A DNA stretch of 35,077 nucleotides from the NCBI GenBank assembly GCA_039029195.1, contig JBCCGR010000049.1, positions 1 through 35,077 of the forward strand. The letters run 5' to 3'. The DNA is from JBCCGR01 sp039029195. Lineage in GTDB: Bacteria; Pseudomonadota; Alphaproteobacteria; Rhizobiales; Rhizobiaceae. Within the stretch, counting starts at the first letter, position 1. Every line of letters starts with the position of its first letter. This document shows, piece by piece, positions 1-6,930 of the stretch. The notes under the pieces are model-generated. The model searched no databases, was not told where the DNA came from, and was given only the letters and a program-made list of their open reading frames with translations. The translations under genes were made by a program, and so were the position numbers.

Positions 1-2
1 AA

Positions 3-119
3 CAGGCTCAGATCGTCATCAACACATGGCTGAAACAGGACAATCACATCAGGCCACACCGTTCACTGAACATGCGCCCGACCGGACCGGAAACAATCTC
101 AAAAAGTGGCCCGACATAA
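3..119 (+). pseudogene. IS3-type transposase (rve domain) C-terminal fragment
   Basis: The frame opens at the window edge and runs 38 codons to TAA at 117-119. It contains the segment INTWLKQDNHIRPHRSLNMR, the hallmark C-terminal end of the IS3/IS481-type integrase core (W...YN..RPH.SLGYRPP). In this family the third catalytic Glu lies just upstream, outside the window. Whether the element is complete to the left cannot be seen. No terminal inverted repeat was recognised after the stop, so an old or truncated insertion sequence is likely. Confidence 0.6.
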
Positions 120-120
120 C

Positions 121-249
121 GGGGCTGGACAAAACCTGGTGTTTGTTCAACCCGACTTGGACGTTCCATTCCGCTGCAAGAATGGGAACGAGCTAACGGC
201 GCTGCTGGAACACGTGCGCGCCCATGGGGAGACGCTGCATAAACGCTAG
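121..249 (+). pseudogene. possible coding debris after the transposase tail
   Basis: A second frame stays open from about position 70 to TAG at 247-249 and reads ...LTALLEHVRAHGETLHKR near its end, which looks protein-like. It overlaps the transposase end in another frame, has no visible start and no family I recognise. It may be the tail of a gene fused to the transposase by recombination, or chance. Confidence 0.2.
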
Positions 250-404
250 AGAGATTGAATTTTCTCTAACTCATCAGAGTTCAATAGCTTCGGCTGGTTG
301 ATTTTTTTCGAATTTGGATTGTGGAAACGACGGCTGGCTCGCAACGACCGTAAAGAGCCCAAATTGACTTCACCTTTTATGTGATATTTGTCCGCTAGCG
401 ACAT
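246..404 (-). CDS. uncertain small hypothetical protein (52 aa)
   Basis: An ATG at 402-404 on the minus strand opens 52 codons beginning MSLADKYHIKGEVNLG and ending ELEKIQSL. The protein is basic with a hydrophilic C-terminus and no recognisable domain. A GGAGG lies about 11 bases upstream of the ATG, further than usual. It lies between transposon debris and the redox cluster, and its stop overlaps the end of the rightward debris frame. It may be a relic. I would not rely on it without homologues. Confidence 0.2.
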   Translation of the reverse strand: MSLADKYHIKGEVNLGSLRSLRASRRFHNPNSKKINQPKLLNSDELEKIQSL

Positions 405-456
405 GTTCCAACCAGCCTCCAAAGGTGTGGTTCTTCGGGTCAATCTGACAATTTGC

Positions 457-491
457 AAATAAAAGACGCCGCGGCTTTGGGCCACGGCGCC
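457..491 (-). terminator. rho-independent terminator of the redoxin operon
   Basis: Read on the minus strand, an 11-bp GC-rich stem (arms 481-491 and 465-475, with two G-U wobbles and a 5-base loop) is followed by TTTTATTT. It lies 24 bases after the stop of the membrane redoxin at 516 and closes the leftward peroxiredoxin operon. Confidence 0.85.
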
Positions 492-515
492 AGAGATTTC
501 GGAGTGAGATCTAGA

Positions 516-1394
516 TTATGCGGCGAGTTGTGTAACGTTTCCATTATTTCGCTCGAACACATTGAGGAATGTGTCTGGGTGAGGACGACGACGATAGTTG
601 TCGGTCTCATCACCGAAGATGACATTGCGTTGCTCATCCACTGCGATGACAGTGGCCATCACTGTGTCATTTGGATAGCCAGGAATACCCGAAGGCGCGC
701 CACCCATGTCTTCGATTCCAAGCGTCTTGGCTGCAAGCAGGTCTTCATCCTGAAGGATCTCAAAATGCGCAGGAAGGCTCATTTGACCAGCCAGCTTCGC
801 AGAATTGTCGAAGCCTTGGTTAGAGATGAACTTCACCTTCACACCAGCAGCGGCCAGACGGTCAGATTGCGCAGCAACATCTTTGAGCTGGTTCATGCAG
901 AACGGGCACCAGTTTGCGCGGAAGAACACGAAAAGTGTCTTGTCACCAGCAAATTCAGCAGAAGAAACCGCGCTCTTGTCCAGGCGATGCAGTGGCAGCT
1001 CAGGCAAGGCCTGACCCTTCACGATGGCAGCACTCGGTGTACGCTTATAGTTGGAGAAAATGTGAATGTACCATTGCATGGACAGCATGCCGTAAATGGA
1101 AAGGCCGATTGATACATATTCAGCAGTCTTTGATGGTCCGCCACGGGCAAATAGGGTGTAAGCCACAAAAGCAACCGCTGCGAGGTTGATCAACTGAATG
1201 ATCGGCAAGTTCTTCGAAGTCTTGGAGATGCCGAGACCGCCAACCAGTGCCATCAAGAAAAATGGCATTGTGAACGTTGCGAAGAATGTGCCGATCCAGA
1301 TTGGATCGTAGTTTGAAAACCAAAACATGACGGCTGAGCCAACACCGGACAGCATGTTCGTCATGATATATGGGAGAATGAGTTTGCCTTTCAT
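516..1394 (-). CDS. membrane-anchored thioredoxin-fold redoxin (AhpC/TSA-like)
   Basis: The 292-residue protein has an N-terminal membrane part (hydrophobic stretches near residues 5-26, 32-52, 63-83 and 92-110) followed by a redoxin domain with the active-site motif NWCPFC (Cys163, Cys166). The topology suggests a membrane-tethered thiol reductase or peroxidase; the side of the membrane it faces cannot be told. The start chosen is the ATG at 1394, preceded by AAGGA at good spacing. A longer open frame to 1448 lacks this. It lies downstream of the soluble peroxiredoxin gene across an 85-base gap holding a hairpin, probably in the same transcript. The end pattern (YRRRPHPDTFLNVF) resembles the YTRRPEPADLFPVL tail of the neighbouring peroxiredoxin, so the two redoxin domains are probably related. 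Substrate unknown. Confidence 0.85.
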   Translation of the reverse strand: MKGKLILPYIMTNMLSGVGSAVMFWFSNYDPIWIGTFFATFTMPFFLMALVGGLGISKTSKNLPIIQLINLAAVAFVAYTLFARGGPSKTAEYVSIGLSIYGMLSMQWYIHIFSNYKRTPSAAIVKGQALPELPLHRLDKSAVSSAEFAGDKTLFVFFRANWCPFCMNQLKDVAAQSDRLAAAGVKVKFISNQGFDNSAKLAGQMSLPAHFEILQDEDLLAAKTLGIEDMGGAPSGIPGYPNDTVMATVIAVDEQRNVIFGDETDNYRRRPHPDTFLNVFERNNGNVTQLAA

Positions 1395-1430
1395 TGTTCT
1401 GTTCCTTTCGACTGGGTTTTGGCTGGCACT

Positions 1431-1463
1431 GCCCCAGAGCATCGACACCGATCACTCTGGGGC
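1431..1463 (-). other. intra-operon hairpin between the two redoxin genes
   Basis: GCCCCAGAG (1431-1439) and CTCTGGGGC (1455-1463) form a perfect 9-bp stem with a 15-base loop between the upstream peroxiredoxin stop and the membrane-redoxin start. No U-run follows on either strand, so it is unlikely to be a full terminator. It could be a partial attenuator or an mRNA-stabilising structure that sets the ratio of the two products. Confidence 0.6.
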
Positions 1464-1479
1464 GGATTGTTAGGAGGAG

Positions 1480-2141
1480 TTATGCGGCAACCGCGGCACG
1501 CAGTTTGTCGAGAACAGGGAACAGGTCTGCCGGCTCAGGACGACGAGTGTAGTCAGGGTTGACTTCGGAGTAGGCAATCGAGCCGTCCGTATCGACAACA
1601 TAGCGAGCAGGCATTGGCAGATTCCATTCACCGTCACCATGGATGCGCGGCAAATGAACGCCGAAGCCTCATGGATCGGAATGACATAGTCCTGAAGCGT
1701 CCAACGGATGCCGAATTTGTTGGCAAGTTCGCCAGCTTTGTCGGTCAGGATCGGGAAGCTCAGATTGTTGTCTTTTTGGGATTTGCGGCTGTCGGAAGCG
1801 CCCTGCATTGAAATTGCAACCAATGTCGCGCCACGAGCACGGATTTCTTCAGCCACTTCTTCGAGAGCTTGAAGTTCAATGTTGCAGTATGGGCACCAAA
1901 CACCGCGATAGAAGGTCAGAACGACAGGGCCTTTGGCCAACAGGTCTTTCAGGGCAACATCGTTGCGGTCTGAGTCGGTAAGCACAAAATCAGGAACCTG
2001 ATCGCCTGCTTGTAGGGCGCGTTCTGCTTGCCCGCTATCGATCAACTCTTGAGTTGAGCGGCCAAAAGCTTCGAACGCTTCGGCTGGTGCTTGTGTTTTG
2101 AATTGGGCTTTGAAGCCATCGAGTTTTTCTTGAAGTGACAT
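1480..2141 (-). pseudogene. peroxiredoxin-like (AhpC/TSA) gene with a one-base frameshift
   Basis: The start ATG at 2141 has AAGGA six bases upstream. Residues 1-165 read as a peroxiredoxin-like protein with FYRGVWCPYC (Cys83, Cys86) and the conserved VAISMQ segment. At about 1666-1670 the frame breaks: the current frame goes on to an unrelated tail ending at 1470. One frame over, it reads GFGVHLPRIHGDGEWNLPMP and then PARYVVD...DYTRRPEPADLFPVLDKLRAAVAA to TAA at 1480-1482, the expected C-terminus. Adding one base restores a protein of about 220 residues. This is either a recent inactivation or an assembly error. If the shifted form is made it keeps the CPYC site but loses the C-terminal strand and helix. 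It is first in its operon, 112 bases downstream of a conserved LysR-type element. Confidence 0.8.
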
Positions 2142-2253
2142 ATCGGTATCCTTTCATTCAATTGGGTTCCATCAGGATCAGCTTGTGCTCTGCGGCCATC
2201 CTCGGATGGGAACTGACAGTGCGATTTCTTGCTGCCTGTCCCTATTATTTATT

Positions 2254-2312
2254 ATTTGAAAAATAGATGGTATCTGTTGATTTGGACTAATGGTTATTCG
2301 TATTATGAATGA
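2254..2312 (-). promoter_or_regulatory. LysR-type two-block regulatory element, copy 1 (peroxiredoxin promoter)
   Basis: Block A at 2254-2272 starts ATTTG and ends GTA. Block B at 2286-2312 starts CTAA and TATTC, ends GAATGA, and contains TTC-N7-GAA, a T-N11-A LysR box. The 13-base gap between the blocks is the same in all three copies in this cluster. Block B is distal and block A proximal to the leftward gene, the arrangement expected for a LysR recognition site and an activation site near -35. Confidence 0.7.
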
Positions 2313-2336
2313 TCAAGATTTCAGTTGGATCCACAC

Positions 2337-2363
2337 GAAAAAGCCCAGGATTCCTCCTAGGCT
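2337..2363 (-). terminator. rho-independent terminator after the carboxymuconolactone decarboxylase gene
   Basis: On the minus strand AGCCTAGGA, loop GGAA, TCCTGGGCT form a 9-bp stem with one G-U pair, followed by a run of T (complement of 2338-2341). It lies 43 bases beyond the stop at 2406 and insulates this unit from the divergent regulatory region of the peroxiredoxin gene. Confidence 0.8.
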
Positions 2364-2405
2364 ATGGTTTTCGCCGCCGATTGGGCAGAGATCAAAGGAC
2401 AATCA

Positions 2406-2972
2406 CTATGCGGCTTCGGCCATTTTGGGATCCCAGGCGAGCGGTAAAAATGGGTCGTCCAATTCAGGTCTGGTGATTGGTGTCGTGTAGTTGGACCGCA
2501 CTTTCAGACTTGTTCCGACAATCACCTCCAATACCGTCTCTTTGGTGTAGCCGGCCGCGATAAACGCTTCGACTTGCTCTTCAGTCGGATGACCACGGCT
2601 TTCATGAATAATGATTGAGAAGGTGCGCAACGCTTCAAGCTTGGGATCATTGATCGATGTTCCAGTACGCAGCGCTTTGATGACATCCTCATCGACGCCA
2701 GACATCTTCGACACTGCGGTGTGTGCAGCCATGCAGTATTGGCAATCATTCAAGCAATTGTTGGTCATCAAAATGATTTGGCGCTCGGTTTCGCTCAGGT
2801 ATGTTTGGTCAAACAATCCCGTCAGCGTGAGATAGCTTTCCACCATCACAGGCGATTCAGCCATGGTGGCCATCAGGTTTGGTATGAAGCCGACCTTTTC
2901 TTTCGTTGCTTTCAATACGGGTTTTGACGCTTCAGGTGCGGTTTCGACCATGTATTTTTCATAATAGGGCAT
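2406..2972 (-). CDS. carboxymuconolactone decarboxylase family (AhpD-like) protein
   Basis: The 188-residue protein has the CMD/AhpD signature CQYCMAAH (Cys77, Cys80, His84) preceded by the conserved ETERQIIL helix. AhpD-like members use the Cys pair and His for thiol-disulfide exchange and peroxide reduction, whereas true decarboxylases lack the CxxC. The CxxC and the peroxiredoxin neighbours favour a redox role over aromatic catabolism. The start at 2972 has GAAGGAA upstream. It follows the MBL-fold gene by 27 bases, so the two are probably co-transcribed, and it ends at a clear terminator. Its natural partner could be one of the two peroxiredoxins in the cluster; this is inference. Confidence 0.88.
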   Translation of the reverse strand: MPYYEKYMVETAPEASKPVLKATKEKVGFIPNLMATMAESPVMVESYLTLTGLFDQTYLSETERQIILMTNNCLNDCQYCMAAHTAVSKMSGVDEDVIKALRTGTSINDPKLEALRTFSIIIHESRGHPTEEQVEAFIAAGYTKETVLEVIVGTSLKVRSNYTTPITRPELDDPFLPLAWDPKMAEAA

Positions 2973-2999
2973 TGGTTCCTTCTTTAGAGATGAGTGGGG

Positions 3000-3908
3000 T
3001 TAGATGGCTACGAAGCGATAACCACTGCCTGCGCGTTCAACGCGGCCCAGGCCAGGCTTTGTGACGTGTGCAGCACCCATCAACAGGCCGTCTGTGGTGA
3101 TCATATCGAGCATGGATTTGCGGGTTTTGACGGCTAGCTCGCCATCAACATCGAGTGCCCATCCATAGTCAGGATTTGCGAAGTGCACGTCCTCGTGGAC
3201 GGTCAGATCACCGACAAGGATCAGCTGCTCGTTTCCGCCATCGAGAACAACGGCGCTGTGACCTGGTGTATGACCTGCTGCAGGGATGATATTAACGCCA
3301 CCCCCAAGATCGATAGACCCAGGATGCAGGGAAAGGTTGGGTTCAATCACTTTTGAGAACCCTTGCACCAGTCCAACCATTGGCCGCCACGCTTCGGGTG
3401 CAGACGTGGCAAACCCCTCGGCGTTCCAGAAATTCCACTCGGCCTCTGCGATGTGAATACGTGCATTTAGGAATGCCAGTTTGTCACCGACAACCAGGCC
3501 ACCAATATGATCTGGGTGCATGTGGGTGATGGTAATGTCCGTGACTTTATCTGCTGCAATGCCGACCGACTTCAGATCTTCAGGCAGCTTGCTGGCCGTT
3601 GGAAAGGATTGGGTGATGAAGTCGCTTGTTCCGGCCCCTGCATCAAACAAGAAGATCCGATCGCCGGAGCGGTGTGCCTAGGTGTTTGCCGCGATCTGTG
3701 CCGGATTTCCGAGCTTGTCACGCAGAGACTGCGGTGTGCCAAGAAACATGTCTGATGGCATATTGAAGTGCCCATCTGACAAGGCAATGACCGGTGTTTT
3801 ACCCACCATGAAATCGGTCGCTGCGACGGCCGGTGAAACAACAGCGGCGGCAGCGCCAGCAAGGGCCGTACTAATGAATTGACGTCTGTCGATGGATTTC
3901 TGAAACAT
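3000..3908 (-). pseudogene. Tat-exported MBL-fold metallo-hydrolase gene with an in-frame TAG
   Basis: Residues 1-31 form a twin-arginine-type signal (DRRQFIS, hydrophobic Ala-rich core, AVAAT). The frame then reads to ANT and meets TAG at 3678-3680 (codon 77), and continues in the same frame through GDRIFLFDAGAG to the metal-binding motif HMHPDH (about residues 129-134) and AAGHTPGHS, ending at 3000. The whole length of 302 codons fits an exported MBL hydrolase of the lactonase/glyoxalase-II fold. In relatives the residue after N-T/A is usually Tyr or Phe before L-V-x-T/S-G-D, so the TAG replaces an aromatic codon. No frameshift is seen. The product is a 76-residue stub unless the codon is read through or is a sequence error. 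A strong GGAGAAA precedes the ATG. It heads the unit with the CMD gene. Confidence 0.82.
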
Positions 3909-3982
3909 GATTTCTCCTTTCCTGGGTCCGCTCAGTTCTTGCCCAGCTGATCCGCAGTTTCATCTTCAATCAGTGGTTGTTC

Positions 3983-4041
3983 ATTTGAAATGCAATTGGT
4001 AGCTAGAGAAAAAGTCTAACGGTTATTCAATATATGAATGA
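3983..4041 (-). promoter_or_regulatory. LysR-type two-block regulatory element, copy 2 (MBL/CMD promoter)
   Basis: Block A at 3983-4001 and block B at 4015-4041 match copy 1, with the same 13-base gap. Block B holds the palindrome ATTCA-ATATA-TGAAT, with TTC-N7-GAA inside it. The element ends 75 bases upstream of the MBL start at 3908. Confidence 0.7.
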
Positions 4042-4083
4042 ATAAATTAGCCCGTGAACGCATGGCACCAGCTCCAAATGCAA

Positions 4084-4108
4084 ACGGCAGCCACTTGGTG
4101 ACTGCCGT
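4084..4108 (-). terminator. terminator-like hairpin after the small membrane protein gene
   Basis: ACGGCAG-T-CAC and GTG-G-CTGCCGT form an 11-bp stem with one G-U pair and a 3-base loop on the minus strand, followed only by TTTGCATTTGG. The stem is strong but the U-tract is weak. It lies 33 bases after the stop at 4141. Confidence 0.65.
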
Positions 4109-4140
4109 CTAGGGAGGAGGTGTTTGGCTTTAAGTCGGGG

Positions 4141-4554
4141 TCAGCCTCTCATCTTAGACTGAATCCAGATCCGGACATCGTTATAGTCAAATGCCAGGGC
4201 AATGACGTTGATGACCAACAGGACCGTCAGAAAGGTCTGATAGATCGCCGAGCCTTCCGGTCTGGCAAAGGTCAGCATGAATATAAGCGGTGTCCAGGCC
4301 ACCACATGTCCAATGCCGGCCGCTTTGGTGAATTCACCTGATGCAAACACGATTGCTACGGTCAAGAACATGCCGCCGATCGCAAGTGCCGCGATCAAGG
4401 CGCCACTTGGTTCGCTCAAAAATGCAAGCGTCGCGAGATTGACTGGTCCCAAGATGAAGTTCATCCAGATCTTCACCCAATTGGGCAGCGCATTGTGCGA
4501 CTGCATGATACGCGAGAAACGACTTTCAGTGTGGAACTGTGTTGTAGCGGTCAT
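4141..4554 (-). CDS. small integral membrane protein, function unknown
   Basis: The 137-residue protein starts at an ATG with AAGGAACT upstream. It has a hydrophilic N-terminus of about 25 residues and hydrophobic segments near residues 27-47, 50-70, 80-97 and 103-121, so three or four membrane helices. I recognise no family. It follows the 58-residue Cys protein by 16 bases and is presumably co-transcribed, under the third LysR-type element. It might be a membrane partner for the redox proteins of the cluster, for example a DoxX-like role, but no DoxX motif was identified. Function unassigned. Confidence 0.7.
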   Translation of the reverse strand: MTATTQFHTESRFSRIMQSHNALPNWVKIWMNFILGPVNLATLAFLSEPSGALIAALAIGGMFLTVAIVFASGEFTKAAGIGHVVAWTPLIFMLTFARPEGSAIYQTFLTVLLVINVIALAFDYNDVRIWIQSKMRG

Positions 4555-4570
4555 TATAGAGTTCCTTTCG

Positions 4571-4747
4571 TTAGGCGCTTTCAGTGAGTTCCATGTCGCT
4601 GCTTTCTGCTTCCGCAGCGGCTACCTTTTGCTCCAAGTAGTCAACGCACCCACAATACGTACCGGCACCCATTTCCTTGTTTGAAGGGCCGGCTTCAAAG
4701 AGCGAAACAAAGTTGAAGCAAAAATGGTCGTATCCATCATCAAACAT
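4571..4747 (-). CDS. 58-residue cysteine-containing small protein
   Basis: The start chosen is the ATG at 4747 because AGGAGG lies nine bases upstream; an in-frame ATG at 4831 has no such site. The product begins MFDDGYDHFCFNFVSLFEAG, is acidic, and has Cys10 and a YCGCVDYLEQK motif (Cys32 and Cys34) near the middle. It could bind a metal or take part in thiol exchange. I know no named family. It is the first gene of the unit with the membrane protein and lies directly downstream of LysR element copy 3, so it is likely the most proximal target of the divergent LysR protein. Confidence 0.65.
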   Translation of the reverse strand: MFDDGYDHFCFNFVSLFEAGPSNKEMGAGTYCGCVDYLEQKVAAAEAESSDMELTESA

Positions 4748-4820
4748 CTCGGGTTCCCTCCTTCTAGGGTTCAATGGCGTCTCTGGGTATTGTCCCCTCG
4801 CCTGGAAACGAATATTGCTC

Positions 4821-4879
4821 ATTTGGTTCATAGTTAGTAGGATCGAAAAATGACTAATAGCTATTCATATATCAAATGA
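4821..4879. promoter_or_regulatory. LysR-type two-block regulatory element, copy 3, overlapping the lysR start
   Basis: Block A is at 4821-4839 and block B at 4853-4879, again with a 13-base gap. Block B reads CTAATAGCTATTC and ends AATGA, and its last four bases cover the lysR ATG at 4876-4878. The T-N11-A spacing is kept although the right arm is AAA rather than GAA. It can serve both the leftward small-protein unit and lysR autoregulation. Confidence 0.68.
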
Positions 4880-5766
4880 GCGATAGCGTTTCTGCCCTGC
4901 GACTTTTCTGTCGTGTTGCCCGCACAGAGAGTTTCACTGCGGCGGGAAAAGAGATTGGTTTGTCTCAACCTTCAGTCTCAAGAATCATATCAAAACTAGA
5001 GACGGATCTCGGCGCAGCCCTGTTTGTCAGAAGCACGCATGCCGTCAAACTTACGGAAGCTGGAACGAACTACCTTGGTCGCATTGAACCTGTTCTCGCT
5101 TCATTGGAAGAAGCCAACCACATGGTGCGAGGGGACGGGACACTAAAAGGTCGGCTCAGAGTTGGTTGTGCCACCAGCTTTGCCGTTCGAGAGGTCATTC
5201 CACGGATAACAGAATTTGTGGAAGCGCACCCAGAGCTCAAGATTGACTTCGTTCTGACAGACTCCATGCAAGACCTGATCGACCAGGCAATCGATGTAGC
5301 TATTCGATTTGGAGAACTTGCAGATTCAACCCTTGTCGCACGCAAGATTGGTGAAACTCCGCGAATGGCTATTGCGTCTCCAACCTATCTGGAAAAGGCG
5401 GGTACGCCGGAAGCACCAGCTGATCTGGCCAACCACACGGTAGTGGTCGGCCCATCTGGGGCTGGGGTGACGGGCTGGTCGTTTACAAAGAACGGAAAGA
5501 CGACTTCGGTTCGTGTAGAACATCAGGTCAGTGTCACCGTTAACGAAGCAGCAACGGCCGCAGCGGTTTCTGGGCTAGGAGTGGTTACCACGAGTTACTG
5601 GGGCTGTAAGGAAGAGATCGAGAACGGAAAGCTCATTCAAATTTTTCCTGATTGGGAAATCGGCTTCGTAGAGGTACATGCGGTTTTGCCAAGCGGAAGA
5701 AATGCTAAGCCATCGGCACGCGCATTTACTGACTACTTGGTCAAGTCTTTTGCGAAACGGGCCTGA
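4876..5766 (+). CDS. LysR-family transcriptional regulator
   Basis: The 296-residue protein has an N-terminal winged HTH (residues about 5-64: RLFCRVARTESFTAAGKEIG, then LSQPSVSRIISKLETDLGAALF), followed by a periplasmic-binding-like effector domain starting near LKGRLRVGCATSFA. It belongs to the broad CrgA/DmlR-like group that often controls a neighbouring oxidoreductase or aromatic-stress gene. The start is fixed by homology, but no Shine-Dalgarno sequence precedes it; the upstream bases form block B of the regulatory element. Translation may be leaderless or weak. It is divergent from three leftward units that share the 59-bp element and is their likely regulator. The effector is unknown. 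Confidence 0.92.
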   Translation: MSDSVSALRLFCRVARTESFTAAGKEIGLSQPSVSRIISKLETDLGAALFVRSTHAVKLTEAGTNYLGRIEPVLASLEEANHMVRGDGTLKGRLRVGCATSFAVREVIPRITEFVEAHPELKIDFVLTDSMQDLIDQAIDVAIRFGELADSTLVARKIGETPRMAIASPTYLEKAGTPEAPADLANHTVVVGPSGAGVTGWSFTKNGKTTSVRVEHQVSVTVNEAATAAAVSGLGVVTTSYWGCKEEIENGKLIQIFPDWEIGFVEVHAVLPSGRNAKPSARAFTDYLVKSFAKRA

Positions 5767-6311
5767 GGTGCGTGCAAACAGTTTTCTGAACCCGAAACTT
5801 TTGCCGAAAAATTGATAATGAGATGGCTAAATAGCGACGTCACTCAAAATGTCGCTTGTCCGCTATGCTGCCTTTGGGTTTGGAGCCGCATGGGCAGCAT
5901 CGCTCTATCCATCACCACCAAATGGCGTCGGCGGTCTGTAAACCTTCGTTGCTGTGGCAAACCTTTGCACTTGTTGCAGCGGCGAACTTCGGAATTCAGG
6001 CAAATGTTCGTCCATTGAACATTTCCAAACAAGGCTCAGAAATCGGGTCGCTTTTGGACCCAATTTTTCGACACCCGCTTACCTGAAAATTCCCGAGTGC
6101 CAATCCGCAAATGTACAATGATTTTTCATTTCGGTGTGAGGCTCCAACTCGTGGGGCATTCTTTGCCCCGCAAGATCCGCCCGGTGCCCGACTAACGATT
6201 CATTGTCGTTTGAGGATATCTTGCTACCTTTCCCCCACGTGCCGACGATTTACTTTTAGGGTGGTTGGGCTGAAATTGCATGATTGCCTCACCAGAATTT
6301 CGAACGTCAAA
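5767..6311. other. 545-bp intergenic stretch with inverted repeats
   Basis: No convincing gene is seen. Three small inverted repeats are present: ATGCTGCC/GGCAGCAT at 5865-5900 (20-base loop), AAATGTTC/GAACATTT at 6002-6024 (7-base loop), and GGGGCA/TGCCCC at 6153-6169. None has a U-run typical of an intrinsic terminator. A rightward frame is open from 6111 into the methyltransferase, but its first 67 codons look unlike protein and lack an SD. Confidence 0.5.
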
Positions 6312-6908
6312 ATGAACGAACAGCACTTCAGCCAAGCAGCGGAGAACAATAAGGATTTTATCCTTGCTGCGCTCCAAAAGGTTCTTCGTCCGAAAAATCA
6401 TGTCTTGGAGGTCGCCAGTGGCACCGGCCAACATGCCGATCACTTTTCTGCCGCGATGCCCGATATTTTCTGGCAACCCAGCGACCGCGATCTCGAATTA
6501 TACGGTTTAAAGCAAAATCTTATCGATATTGCGCGTCCGAATCTCATTCCACCCATCGTTCTCGACATAAACCGATGGCCCAGATTACCTCACGTTTTCG
6601 ATGCCGTTTACAGCGCAAACTGTGTACATGTCATCGATTGGCAGAGTTTGGAGAACTACATTCATGGATCTGCCGGCTCCTTAGGAACACAGGGAGCGCT
6701 CATCTTATACGGTCCATTCAAATATGGCGGTGAATTCACTACAGAGAGTAATGCGCAGTTTGATGTGTTTCTCCGAGGAGCCTATCCTGGTGGTGGTATT
6801 CGCGATTTTGAAGCGATCAACGAGTTGGCTCAAGCGAACGGGTTGGTGTTTGAAAGTGACACGGCAATGCCAGCAAACAACCAGCTTTTGATCTGGCGTA
6901 AGTCCTAG
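6312..6908 (+). CDS. DUF938 SAM-dependent methyltransferase-like protein
   Basis: The 198-residue protein begins MNEQHFSQAAENNKDFIL, matching the typical DUF938 N-terminus (SPAAERNKEPIL). Motif I is present as VLEVASGTGQHADHF (about residues 36-50), followed by WQPSDRD and a conserved NCVHVIDW segment. The family has a class I methyltransferase fold, about 200 residues long, with no agreed substrate. The ATG at 6312 was chosen on family length even though the frame is open to 6111. No strong SD is visible. It stands alone between the LysR gene and the integrative-element remnant. Confidence 0.85.
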   Translation: MNEQHFSQAAENNKDFILAALQKVLRPKNHVLEVASGTGQHADHFSAAMPDIFWQPSDRDLELYGLKQNLIDIARPNLIPPIVLDINRWPRLPHVFDAVYSANCVHVIDWQSLENYIHGSAGSLGTQGALILYGPFKYGGEFTTESNAQFDVFLRGAYPGGGIRDFEAINELAQANGLVFESDTAMPANNQLLIWRKS

Positions 6909-6930
6909 ATTACCGTTTGAGTCAATTTAA

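Noticed and set aside
453..1112. 219-codon rightward frame opposite the membrane redoxin
   Set aside because: It is the antisense of a clear redoxin gene, and its translation shows no domain.
5856..6086. 76-codon rightward frame between lysR and the methyltransferase
   Set aside because: Has no SD and no recognisable family, and spans two inverted repeats; treated as intergenic.
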